Below, in pieces: positions 43,608 through 50,928 of a stretch of DNA of 64,000 nucleotides. Source of the DNA: an uncultured bacterium (GTDB lineage: Bacteria; Cyanobacteriota; Vampirovibrionia; Gastranaerophilales; Gastranaerophilaceae); NCBI GenBank assembly GCA_902780525.1, contig CACZFL010000002.1:86792-150791 (forward strand), in the 5' to 3' direction. The notes beneath the pieces were generated by a model. It made no database searches. It worked only from the letters and a program-made list of their open reading frames with translations, and was not told the DNA's origin. Within the stretch, counting starts at the first letter, position 1, and every line of letters starts with the position of its first letter. Both the position numbers and the translations under genes were made by a program.

Positions 43608-44864
43608 CTATTCAGCAACTCTTATCAGACTATTAACCGTACAGTTATCGAGTTCGTTTACAAACTCTTTAATCATTTTTTCCTGACATCTTTCCGTAAT
43701 TACAACAATGTCGGCAGTAGAGTTTTCGGCAACTTCTTTCTGCATAATACTTGCAAGACTGATGTTTTTGTTAGCACAAATTGTACCAATTTTTGCAATC
43801 ACACCGATAGCATTCGGGGCTGTGATTGAGATGTAGTATTTGTTAAAAGTATTATCAATATGAACTGGATTTGCCTGTGCATCATGATGACATCTCATCA
43901 TAGGAAGCATATAATCCGTTGTTCCGAACTCAGCACATATTGCCAAAATATCACCGACAACGGAGCTTGCAGTCGGGAATTCGCCTGCTCCGGGGCCTGA
44001 AAGAACAATATTTCCAATCGGATGACCGCTTATGGCAACTGCGTTTGTAACATAATTGATGTGAGCAAGTGTCATACTGTTTGAAACAAGCATCGGGTGG
44101 ACTCTTACATCTGCGTTTCCGTTTTCATCTATTGTTGCGTTGGCTATTAATTTAATCTTATATCCAAGCTCGTTTGCGTGCGCCATATCTTCTTTTCTGA
44201 CTTTTGTAATACCTTCTCTGTAAACATTTTCAAGTTTTACACGTTTTTTAAACGCCAGAGTTGCAAGTGTTGTAATTTTATAAGCAGCATCAAAACCTTC
44301 AACATCACCTGTCGGATCTGTTTCTGCATAACCTAATGTTTGAGCTTCTTTAAGAACATCTTCGTATGATGCTCCGTCAACATCCATTTTTGTTAGAATA
44401 TAGTTTGTCGTACCGTTCAAGATAGCCTGAATTTTGTTTATTTTGTTTCCGGCAAGGATTGTCTTAATCGGCATAATAATCGGTATCCCGCCTGCAATAG
44501 CAGCTTCGTAGAGGCAGACTTTGTTATATTCTTCTGCAAGATTAAAAAGCTCTTCACCTTTTTTTGCAAGAAGTTCTTTGTTTGCGGTAACAATGTGTTT
44601 GCCATTTTTTATAGCAGTTGAGATATATTCCCATGCCGGCTCAACACCGCCTATTAGTTCAACAAGAACATCAATCTCAGGATTATTAATAATTTCATAT
44701 GGATTATTTGTAATCAGTCCTTCGGGCGTCTCAACCGAACGTGGTTTGTTTATGTTTTTAACGGCTATTTTAACAATCTCGACATCAGGAAAACTCTGTA
44801 ATGTCTTATAAACACCTATTCCTACCGTTCCGAAACCAATAAGACCGATTTTTAATTTGCTCAT
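43608..44864 (-). CDS. hom: Homoserine dehydrogenase
   Basis: Reduces aspartate semialdehyde to homoserine. The N-terminal NAD(P)-binding motif is GLIGFGTVGIGVYK. Catalytic-domain motifs include GTTNYILTKM and PTGDVEGFDAAYKI. A C-terminal ACT domain (about residues 345-418, YYISITAPNAIGVIAKIGTI) suggests threonine feedback control. 418 residues, usual length. A GGGGTAAATAT element lies just after its stop codon. Confidence 0.96.
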   Translation of the reverse strand: MSKLKIGLIGFGTVGIGVYKTLQSFPDVEIVKIAVKNINKPRSVETPEGLITNNPYEIINNPEIDVLVELIGGVEPAWEYISTAIKNGKHIVTANKELLAKKGEELFNLAEEYNKVCLYEAAIAGGIPIIMPIKTILAGNKINKIQAILNGTTNYILTKMDVDGASYEDVLKEAQTLGYAETDPTGDVEGFDAAYKITTLATLAFKKRVKLENVYREGITKVRKEDMAHANELGYKIKLIANATIDENGNADVRVHPMLVSNSMTLAHINYVTNAVAISGHPIGNIVLSGPGAGEFPTASSVVGDILAICAEFGTTDYMLPMMRCHHDAQANPVHIDNTFNKYYISITAPNAIGVIAKIGTICANKNISLASIMQKEVAENSTADIVVITERCQEKMIKEFVNELDNCTVNSLIRVAE

Positions 44865-45019
44865 ATAATACTCTCCTGATTGTAAATATCATTTATTATA
44901 TAACAAACTCTGAAAATTTGCCTACGTTAAATGCTTTATTAATGTGCAGAATTTTTGTTTTAGGACACAAAACAATTGACTACGAGTTATGTCCGTGTTA
45001 AATTAAATTTGCAAACAAT

Positions 45020-45030
45020 ATGGGTGCGTG
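45020..45030 (+). repeat. Copy 1 of tRNA-Lys 5'-end repeat
   Basis: ATGGGTGCGTG, identical to the first nine bases of the tRNA gene and the two before it. Confidence 0.6.
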
Positions 45031-45071
45031 ACAGGGGTAAATGTATATCCCGAATAAAAGCACGATACCAA

Positions 45072-45084
45072 ATGGGTGCGTGGC
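45072..45084 (+). repeat. Copy 2 of tRNA-Lys 5'-end repeat
   Basis: ATGGGTGCGTGGC, two bases longer than the copy at 45020 and identical to 45201-45213 at the tRNA gene. Confidence 0.6.
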
Positions 45085-45202
45085 ACTCTGCCGAGTGAGA
45101 AAGTGACTAAATGTCACGTTCGAACGAGAGGGACGGTAGCGCGAATACAAAGCATTCTTGCGGTACCAACTGCCACAAACCAAATTGACAATTAAATACT
45201 AT

Positions 45203-45275
45203 GGGTGCGTGGCGCAGTTGGTAGCGCAGTTGACTCTTAATCAATTGGTCCTGGGTTCGAGTCCCAGCACACCCA
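45203..45275 (+). tRNA. tRNA-Lys (anticodon CUU)
   Basis: A 73-nt cloverleaf. Acceptor GGGTGCG/CACACCC has one C-A mismatch; D-stem GCGC/GCGC; anticodon stem GTTGA/TCAAT with loop CTCTTAA; T-stem CTGGG/CCCAG with TTCGAGT; discriminator A. CCA is not encoded. A terminator follows within 10 nt. The 3' part is duplicated downstream. Confidence 0.95.
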
Positions 45276-45292
45276 AATAAAAAAGGTTCTCT
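45260..45292 (+). repeat. 33-bp direct repeat, copy 1 (tRNA 3' end, att-like)
   Basis: Covers the T-loop end and acceptor 3' strand of tRNA-Lys plus 17 bases beyond, and is identical to 45448-45480. A direct duplication of a tRNA 3' end is the classical footprint of integration by a tyrosine recombinase. Confidence 0.8.
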
Positions 45293-45313
45293 TCTTGAGA
45301 GCCTTTTTTATTT
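45281..45313 (+). terminator. Terminator of tRNA-Lys
   Basis: AAAAAGGTTCTC and GAGAGCCTTTTT (one G-T pair) around a 5-nt loop, T-run following. Its left arm is part of the 33-bp repeat; the second copy of the repeat lacks the right arm. Confidence 0.8.
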
Positions 45314-45447
45314 TGTGCAGAGGACGAGAACTCTATTTCATGGGTTCGAGCGAGGAGCGAGCAGAGGCTGGAGCAGTTTTGTTTGAAAGAAACATAGTTT
45401 CTGAAAACAAAATGCGTAATTGCCGTTTAATGCGAGCGACTCAAGAC

Positions 45448-45480
45448 AGTCCCAGCACACCCAAATAAAAAAGGTTCTCT
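45448..45480 (+). repeat. 33-bp direct repeat, copy 2 (partial tRNA-Lys, att-like)
   Basis: Perfect copy of 45260-45292. Only the last 16 tRNA bases are present, so this is an attachment-site remnant and not a second tRNA. 155 nt lie between the copies, with no gene that I can see in them. Confidence 0.8.
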
Positions 45481-45581
45481 ATAGGTTTTCAGGACAGTTT
45501 GGATGCGTTTTTATTGGCTATAATGCCGAGTTGTTTGGAGTTTAAGGCAGATTTATAGTGTAGAGATTTGCGGGACTATTC

Positions 45582-45712
45582 TTGCACTTTTGTCCGTATT
45601 TTTGCACTCTTTTGCACTGATATTTGCGGTTTTTAGTGTTTTTCATGCCACAAAGTACCAATATATTTGAATATTTACCCTGTGCAAAATTGTGCAACAA
45701 AGTGCAAAAATA
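45582..45712. promoter_or_regulatory. Phased TTGCAC array: candidate transposase-binding end
   Basis: Three TTGCAC (45582, 45602, 45612) and three inverted GTGCAA (45682, 45692, 45702) occur at spacings of 20, 10, then 10 and 10 bp. The inner sites form two 21-bp inverted arms (45597-45617 and 45692-45712) matching at 19 positions. Sites fall on one face of the helix. This resembles the multiple A-protein or TnsB sites at Mu or Tn7 ends, or a repressor operator. The transposase gene begins 105 nt further on. Confidence 0.6.
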
Positions 45713-45816
45713 ATTTATCTCACATTCTGATATGTGTCGAAATGTCTCTGAGATTGAGATTCAGGACTTGATGTTTCCGAGACAAAGAGCGATTAATGTG
45801 TGTGAGGTAATTTATT

Positions 45817-47511
45817 ATGACAAACTTCACCCCTGAAAAATGTAAACAAATCGCTTTAGCAAGACTTGATGTGGTTCACAAGTGGCTTGAATTTAGAAAA
45901 CAAGTTCAAAACAAACTTCAAGCTGATTATGATTTTGTGAAATTGCATAATACTTCGAACTCTCACTTATTTGAGATTTTAGGCAAAATCTCAAGAGGGA
46001 GTTTGCATCGTTGGTATGCTATGTTAAATGGAACAGAGGATTATACAAAACTTCTGCCTCAATATAAGTACAGTAGCGTTAATGATTATAGAACTGTATT
46101 AAATGATGAAGAAATAAAGATATTTATGGGTTTGCTTTTACACCCGAATAGATTATCAATCGGCAAAGCAATTGTGCTAACCAAATATAAATTAAAGGAG
46201 CAGGGTCAAAGTTTTATTCCGGCTGATATTACTTTTAGACGCTATGCAAAATGGTTTAAAGATAATAATTATGACAAATGGATTCTCGCTCGAGATGGAG
46301 AAAAAGCACTCTCAGATAAAGTTGAACCGTACATCAAACGTGATGCTTCAATTTTGGAAGTCGGAGATATTCTTGTTGCAGACGGACATAAATTAGCATT
46401 TCAGGTAATAAATCCGTTTACAGGCAAACCCTGCCGAGCAACATTGGTTGGATTTCTGGATTGGAAATCAACAGCACTCGTTGGTTATGAAATTATGCTT
46501 GAAGAAAATACACAGTGTATAGCAAGCGCTCTCCGTAATTCAATAATCAATCTTGATATGATACCGAAAGTCGTTTATCAGGATAACGGCAGAGCTTTTA
46601 GGGCAAAATATTTTACTGACGATAAAGGATTTACAGAACTCGGATTTCAGGGATTGTATTCAAAGTTGGGAATAGAAACAGTTTTTGCAAGACCATATAA
46701 TGCCAGAGCAAAAGTTATTGAAAGATTCTTTAAAGAATTTCAGGAAGGTTTTGAAAAACTTTTGCCGAGTTATATAGGTTCATCAATAAATAATAAGCCT
46801 GCATATATGATGAGGAATGAAAAACTACATAAATCTTGGCACGCCGATTACATTCCAACCATTGAAGAAACAATAAAAATGATTGATATGTGGCTGAGTT
46901 TTAAAAATTCTCAGTCTTGTCCGAATGCTCCTGATAAAACAATTGCGGAAGTTTTATCGGAAAGAAAACGACAGAATATTGAAATAAATACACTTGATGA
47001 TTTGATGTTAGCAACTGAAGTTAAAACCATTCAAAGAAACGGAATCAGATTTCTGAACTGTGATTATTTTGATGAAAGGTTATACGGATTTAAAAGTAAA
47101 GTTCTAATAAAATACAATCTTTTCGACCTGACAAGTATTACAGTTTACACACCTAAAGGCGAATATTTATGTACCGCAGAACGCGTAACGGAAACGCATC
47201 CGATGGCAAAGCTATTAGGTGATGTCAAAGACTACGAAGATTACAAGCAGAAAATTGTCAGACAAAGACAACTAAAAAAGAAAACGGTGGAATCTGTTAA
47301 AAAATATCTGGAAACGGAAGATATAAAACTTTTGGAAACACAGATTGAAAAACCAATTATTCAAAAGGAGTTTAAACCCTGTTTAAAAGCAGTTCAAATT
47401 GGGTTTAAAAATAACGCAGAAAAATACGAATATTTAATTGCTAATAATCCACAAGACGAATGGATAGAAAAATTTAAGCAAACAAAGGAGTATAGGCTTT
47501 TGTATGAATAA
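45817..47511 (+). CDS. DDE transposase, Mu A / TnsB type
   Basis: An N-terminal helical DNA-binding region (1-170) precedes an RNase H-fold catalytic core. The DDE triad can be placed at Asp189 (LVADGHKL), Asp256 (VYQDNGRAF) and Glu302 (KVIERFFKEF). A Mu-type C-terminal beta-barrel (GFKSKVLIKYNLFDLTSITV, about 430-450) and a basic helical tail of about 90 residues follow; in this family the tail contacts the ATPase. It should perform strand transfer of the element ends. 564 residues, close to Mu-like transposases. Its end overlaps the ATPase start by 8 nt. No frame breaks, so possibly active. Confidence 0.85.
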   Translation: MTNFTPEKCKQIALARLDVVHKWLEFRKQVQNKLQADYDFVKLHNTSNSHLFEILGKISRGSLHRWYAMLNGTEDYTKLLPQYKYSSVNDYRTVLNDEEIKIFMGLLLHPNRLSIGKAIVLTKYKLKEQGQSFIPADITFRRYAKWFKDNNYDKWILARDGEKALSDKVEPYIKRDASILEVGDILVADGHKLAFQVINPFTGKPCRATLVGFLDWKSTALVGYEIMLEENTQCIASALRNSIINLDMIPKVVYQDNGRAFRAKYFTDDKGFTELGFQGLYSKLGIETVFARPYNARAKVIERFFKEFQEGFEKLLPSYIGSSINNKPAYMMRNEKLHKSWHADYIPTIEETIKMIDMWLSFKNSQSCPNAPDKTIAEVLSERKRQNIEINTLDDLMLATEVKTIQRNGIRFLNCDYFDERLYGFKSKVLIKYNLFDLTSITVYTPKGEYLCTAERVTETHPMAKLLGDVKDYEDYKQKIVRQRQLKKKTVESVKKYLETEDIKLLETQIEKPIIQKEFKPCLKAVQIGFKNNAEKYEYLIANNPQDEWIEKFKQTKEYRLLYE

Positions 47512-48184
47512 GATTTTTGTAAAAACACAAAATGTAAGAAACTTTATTGGATTAGTTGAAAATCTAATAAATAAACCGAAAAATATTCCAAAAATGGGAT
47601 TAGTTTATGGTGAGCCAGGACTTGGAAAATCACAAACTGCATTATGGCTTGCTTGCAGGTATGACGGAATTTATATCCGAGCAACAAATATGATGTCAGG
47701 CCGTTGGTTATTAGAAGAAATTATGAAAGAAATGGATGAGATTCCTCAATATTTAAGTTCAGATAACCTAAACATTATTGTCAAAAATTTAAAAAACAAT
47801 CCTCAAATAATTTTTATTGATGAGATTGATTATTTGATTAATAACCATAAAACAATAGAAACTCTGCGGGATATTCACGACAAAACAGAATGTCCGATAA
47901 TTCTTGTAGGCATGAGTTTAGTACATAAAAAGATTGAACGATACACCCACCTTTATGACAGATTTTCTGAAATTCTAAAATTTGAAACTTTTGGAGTAAA
48001 TGATTTATCGCAAATAACCGGACAACTTTCGGAGATTACATTTACTCCGGATGCGATTGAGTATATCCACACAAAATACAACAGATTCCGGCAAATTGTT
48101 CAACTTGTTAATCAGATTGAAACAATAGCCAAAGATAATAATTTTACTGAAATCACAAAAGAAATAGCGGAGCAGATTTTATGA
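47504..48184 (+). CDS. AAA+ ATPase, MuB / TnsC-like transposition protein
   Basis: Walker A is GEPGLGKSQT (residues 36-45); Walker B is IIFIDEIDY (102-110, Asp106/Glu107). The sensor region contains CPIILVGMS and the C-terminal winged part FTPDAIEYIHTKYNRFRQIV. The compact 226-residue size and the partner transposase identify a MuB/TnsC-like target-selection ATPase. It overlaps the transposase by 8 nt and the next gene by 4 nt, so all three are translated as a unit. Confidence 0.85.
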   Translation: MNKIFVKTQNVRNFIGLVENLINKPKNIPKMGLVYGEPGLGKSQTALWLACRYDGIYIRATNMMSGRWLLEEIMKEMDEIPQYLSSDNLNIIVKNLKNNPQIIFIDEIDYLINNHKTIETLRDIHDKTECPIILVGMSLVHKKIERYTHLYDRFSEILKFETFGVNDLSQITGQLSEITFTPDAIEYIHTKYNRFRQIVQLVNQIETIAKDNNFTEITKEIAEQIL

Positions 48185-48687
48185 ACATAGAAAAATTAGC
48201 AAAACATATGAAAGAATTTACCATAGATGAAATCGAAATGATTGCGGAATGTAATTGTAAAACAGAAATTGAACAGCTATTGAATGAGGATAAATTGGTC
48301 TTTGAAAATGGTTTGTATAAATATCAGGAAATTGAGCAGGAAAGAACTTTCAATTTGTTTGAAAAACCCAAATTGAAATCTGAACGGATTTTATTTAAAT
48401 ATATGGCAGCATATTATTTAACAAGCCGGAATCTTACAAAAGATACAATTAACGGATACAATGCGAGACTTAAATACGATATCCTGCCTGAATTTGGGGA
48501 GATATATATTGATGAGATAACCTATGAAATGCTTATAGATTTTGCAAACAAAATTAAGCAAAAACACAAACCCAAAACAGCAAGTAATGGTGTAACTTTG
48601 TTAGGCAGTATATTTAAAGCTGCTTTTATGGAGGGTTACTTAAAATCAAATCCATATTTTGGAATTATAAATTCAAAATGTAAATAA
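48181..48687 (+). CDS. Protein with only a tyrosine-recombinase core-binding (SAM-like) domain
   Basis: Residues about 1-50 resemble a small winged-helix region (FTIDEIEMIAECN). Residues about 75-165 match the N-terminal SAM-like DNA-binding domain of phage integrases (FKYMAAYYLTSRNLTKDTINGYNARLKYDILPEFG, then FANKIKQKHKPKTASNGVTLLGSIFKAAF). The protein stops at SNPYFGI, exactly where the catalytic domain (R-K-H-R-H-Y) would begin; none of it follows. A stop-to-start gap of only 9 nt to the next gene and coupled start suggest a deliberate short gene, not a truncation. Possibly a DNA-targeting subunit of the transposition system. Confidence 0.65.
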   Translation: MNIEKLAKHMKEFTIDEIEMIAECNCKTEIEQLLNEDKLVFENGLYKYQEIEQERTFNLFEKPKLKSERILFKYMAAYYLTSRNLTKDTINGYNARLKYDILPEFGEIYIDEITYEMLIDFANKIKQKHKPKTASNGVTLLGSIFKAAFMEGYLKSNPYFGIINSKCK

Positions 48688-48696
48688 GGAGATATT

Positions 48697-49134
48697 ATGA
48701 CAAAATACAACCAACTGACACAAGCAGAGCATATGTATATTTACGACAAAAAATCTCTGGCGAAGATTGGGATGGAACTCGGACTTTCCCGCAGGATTTT
48801 ATTTTATTGGAAAAAGGAACACAATTGGGATGAAAAGCGGTTTGAAGTTGAACATACAAAATACCGCTTTAGCGAAGAATTGCTTGATTTTGCAAGAAAA
48901 ATGATGCAGAAAATATCCACTGATATTGATAAAAATCAAAAAACTCCACCACCGGAAATATATTCTCTGATAAATATTCTGAAAAACATTCCGCTTGTAA
49001 AACAATACACCGACTCTCTGCAACAGGAACAAACACTTAAAAAGGAACAAAAAAGCTTAACCCCGGAATTTGTTCAAATGATTGAACGAGAGATTTTGGG
49101 AATAAACCATTTTTCCGTTAATGATGGAATTTAA
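48697..49134 (+). CDS. HTH protein, small-terminase/DUF1804-like
   Basis: The N-terminal AEHMYIYDKKSLAKIGMELGLSRRILFYWKKEHNW is a homeodomain-like HTH as in small terminase and DUF1804 proteins of Mu-like phages. The remainder is helical (KMMQKISTDIDKNQKTPPPEIYSLINILKNI). In phages such proteins recognise packaging DNA. No large terminase or other phage structural genes follow, so it may serve the transposition module instead, or be a remnant. AAGGAG before the ATG. Confidence 0.6.
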   Translation: MTKYNQLTQAEHMYIYDKKSLAKIGMELGLSRRILFYWKKEHNWDEKRFEVEHTKYRFSEELLDFARKMMQKISTDIDKNQKTPPPEIYSLINILKNIPLVKQYTDSLQQEQTLKKEQKSLTPEFVQMIEREILGINHFSVNDGI

Positions 49135-49157
49135 GCTTTATTCTATTATAAATCCGT

Positions 49158-49322
49158 TCAATTTTTTGCTTTCGATTTGTATATAATAGAAGAAATATGC
49201 GCTTTAACTGTATGTGTACTAATAAACAATTTTTTCGCAATTCTTTTATTTGTATATCCTCTGCAAACTAATCTTAATACCTCTATTTCTCTTTCAGTTA
49301 AAGTTATTATAATGACATATTC
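49158..49322 (-). pseudogene. LuxR-type response-regulator HTH fragment
   Basis: On the minus strand a frame open from 49322 to TGA at 49158-49160 encodes LTEREIEVLRLVCRGYTNKR and onward to a STHTVKAHISSII helix. This is a clear NarL/LuxR (GerE) DNA-binding domain. No receiver domain, no start codon (a TAG lies just upstream), and the frame stops after KAKN, where relatives continue with RTEA; TGA could derive from CGA by one change. A decayed gene between the mobile module and wzz. Confidence 0.75.
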
Positions 49323-49338
49323 CTATATCTAGCTATTT

Positions 49339-50682
49339 TTATACAAGCACCTCATAGATTATTTCTTTACTGTTTTCTTTTATCATGTTTTTGATTATTT
49401 TATAATCTTCGCTATTGGTTTTTCCTAATTTAGCAAACATAACAACTTGGTCTGCATTTTGAACCGATGTGACAAAAGAATCGGAGATTCCTGCTTGTAC
49501 GACAGAGATATTACTAAACATTTTGAGTTTTTCCATTAAATTTGCAGGAATATTTTCACATAATGCAAATAATATTTTTTTGTTTTTATTTGTTATTAAG
49601 TAAGCGCAGAAAGACTTGAATTCTTTTTCTAAATCATAAATTATGTTTTCACCAAGGTTCATGTATGTGAGCTTTTTATCTCTTATTTCGCTGATAATAA
49701 CTGCCCAGAATGCTAAAATAGCACCCATTATTATACCAACGATAATATTTATCATAAGTTTTGGTGATGCATATTCCCAATCTCTTGGAATAGTTGGTTC
49801 TTTAATTACAAGAACTTTTGAAGAATCAGACATCTCTTCAACAAGTTTTGCCCACTCAAGTTTAGAAGCAAGTTGAGTAATTTTTGCTGCTTCTTCTTCT
49901 ATTTCAACTCTTGATTTTTCTCCGGCTAAATATTGACCTTTAATATTAGACATTGCATTTTGTGCAGAACGAGAGAATGCACTCATTGCAGCTAAATGTC
50001 CCGTTCCTGAAAGAGAAGTTGTTGGCAAACCTCCTGCTGCGCTGACTTTTTGTTTCAAATCTGCTTTAACTTTATTGTATTCAGTTTCAAGAACCTTTTT
50101 ATCAGATTTTGATTTTTCAGTGTTTATTTCTTTATGGAGTTCTATGTAGTTTTTGATTATAGAATTAACAACGTTGTATGCTAATTCCTTATCTTTATTT
50201 TGATATGATATTGATAAAACACTTGTGCCATTTTTTGATTCAATACCTAGTTTTTTCGATTTTGCAAATCCACTAGGAGATATATATTCGCCTGTCTTTT
50301 TTGTAGGAATTATTCCTAAGAACTTTCCATACCTCAGATCATTTTCTTCTATAACTTTTTGGAGCACAAGCGGTGATTTTATTAGTTCAATTTCATCTGC
50401 TAAAGGATCTTTACTGGAAATAAGACCAATACCCAAATCCTCTAAAGCATATGGGTTAATCTCAGAATAGTTTGTACTATTTGATTTGTTTACATACAGG
50501 TTTGAGTCTACAACCCACATTTTTTTCATGAAAAAAGTTATTAATATAAAAAACAATAAAGTTATTGTAAACACTTTTGTAATTAAAAATTTTCTATTCC
50601 AAAATATTAGAAAGATTTTTTTTATATCAATATTAAAATCATCACCTAAATCTATACTTTTTTGATTAATTTGTTCTTCCAT
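49339..50682 (-). CDS. Polysaccharide chain-length determinant (Wzz / PCP family)
   Basis: Two membrane helices (about residues 30-52 and 315-340) flank a large extracytoplasmic, coiled-coil domain. The second helix is preceded by the Pro-rich motif KEPTIPRDWEYASPKLMI, a hallmark of Wzz/Wzc. The cytoplasmic tail (about 105 residues, ILFALCENIPANLMEKLKMF...) has a Rossmann-like look but no Walker A, so it may be a degenerate relative of the BY-kinase domain of Wzc. It controls length of the surface polymer. Last gene of the polysaccharide cluster. Confidence 0.82.
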   Translation of the reverse strand: MEEQINQKSIDLGDDFNIDIKKIFLIFWNRKFLITKVFTITLLFFILITFFMKKMWVVDSNLYVNKSNSTNYSEINPYALEDLGIGLISSKDPLADEIELIKSPLVLQKVIEENDLRYGKFLGIIPTKKTGEYISPSGFAKSKKLGIESKNGTSVLSISYQNKDKELAYNVVNSIIKNYIELHKEINTEKSKSDKKVLETEYNKVKADLKQKVSAAGGLPTTSLSGTGHLAAMSAFSRSAQNAMSNIKGQYLAGEKSRVEIEEEAAKITQLASKLEWAKLVEEMSDSSKVLVIKEPTIPRDWEYASPKLMINIIVGIIMGAILAFWAVIISEIRDKKLTYMNLGENIIYDLEKEFKSFCAYLITNKNKKILFALCENIPANLMEKLKMFSNISVVQAGISDSFVTSVQNADQVVMFAKLGKTNSEDYKIIKNMIKENSKEIIYEVLV

Positions 50683-50764
50683 TTTATTCTCCTATAAAAT
50701 TAATATTATTAACTATTTAAAACTTAAATAATTTTTTATAACGGATTGAGGTATTATAAATACA

Positions 50765-50896
50765 TCACATCCTATAATAATAAATTGATCTGCATCCTAG
50801 AGCACAATAATGTCCAGCAACCATTAGTATAATACCGATTGCTTTTGCAATATAAAAAATAGCATTTCTATTATGTTTTTCTTTTATGTTCCTCAT
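50765..50896 (-). pseudogene. Acyltransferase-3 N-terminal fragment
   Basis: A 43-codon frame (RNIKEKHNRNAIFYIAKAIG, then IILMVAGH) is the start of an acyltransferase-3 family protein, including the first helix and the motif ending in the catalytic His. After GHYCALGC the frame ends in TGA and nothing of the rest of the roughly 350-residue protein is visible. A deletion remnant, adding to two intact acyltransferases in the cluster. Confidence 0.65.
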
Positions 50897-50928
50897 AAAC
50901 TTTTAATTATCTCCTGCAACATTAACTC

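Larger units (their letters stand above)
44865..45202. other. Intergenic region upstream of tRNA-Lys with degenerate tRNA fragments
   Basis: This 338-nt gap contains no credible gene. It has two extra copies of ATGGGTGCGTG, the 5' end of the tRNA-Lys plus two bases (45020-45030, 45072-45082). It also has a complementary fragment around 45164-45177 (ACCAACTGCCAC) resembling the tRNA D-arm in reverse. A small reading frame on the minus strand is made of these pieces and is not a likely gene. Confidence 0.5.

Noticed and set aside
44998..45183. 61-codon minus-strand reading frame upstream of tRNA-Lys
   Set aside because: It is built from tRNA fragments and intergenic repeats and has no ribosome binding site or protein-like character.
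45448..45480. Second tRNA-Lys gene
   Set aside because: Only the 3' sixteen bases of the tRNA are present; no D-arm or anticodon arm precedes them.
45817..49134. Complete Mu-like prophage
   Set aside because: No large terminase, portal, capsid or tail genes follow; the next genes are decayed fragments and polysaccharide synthesis.
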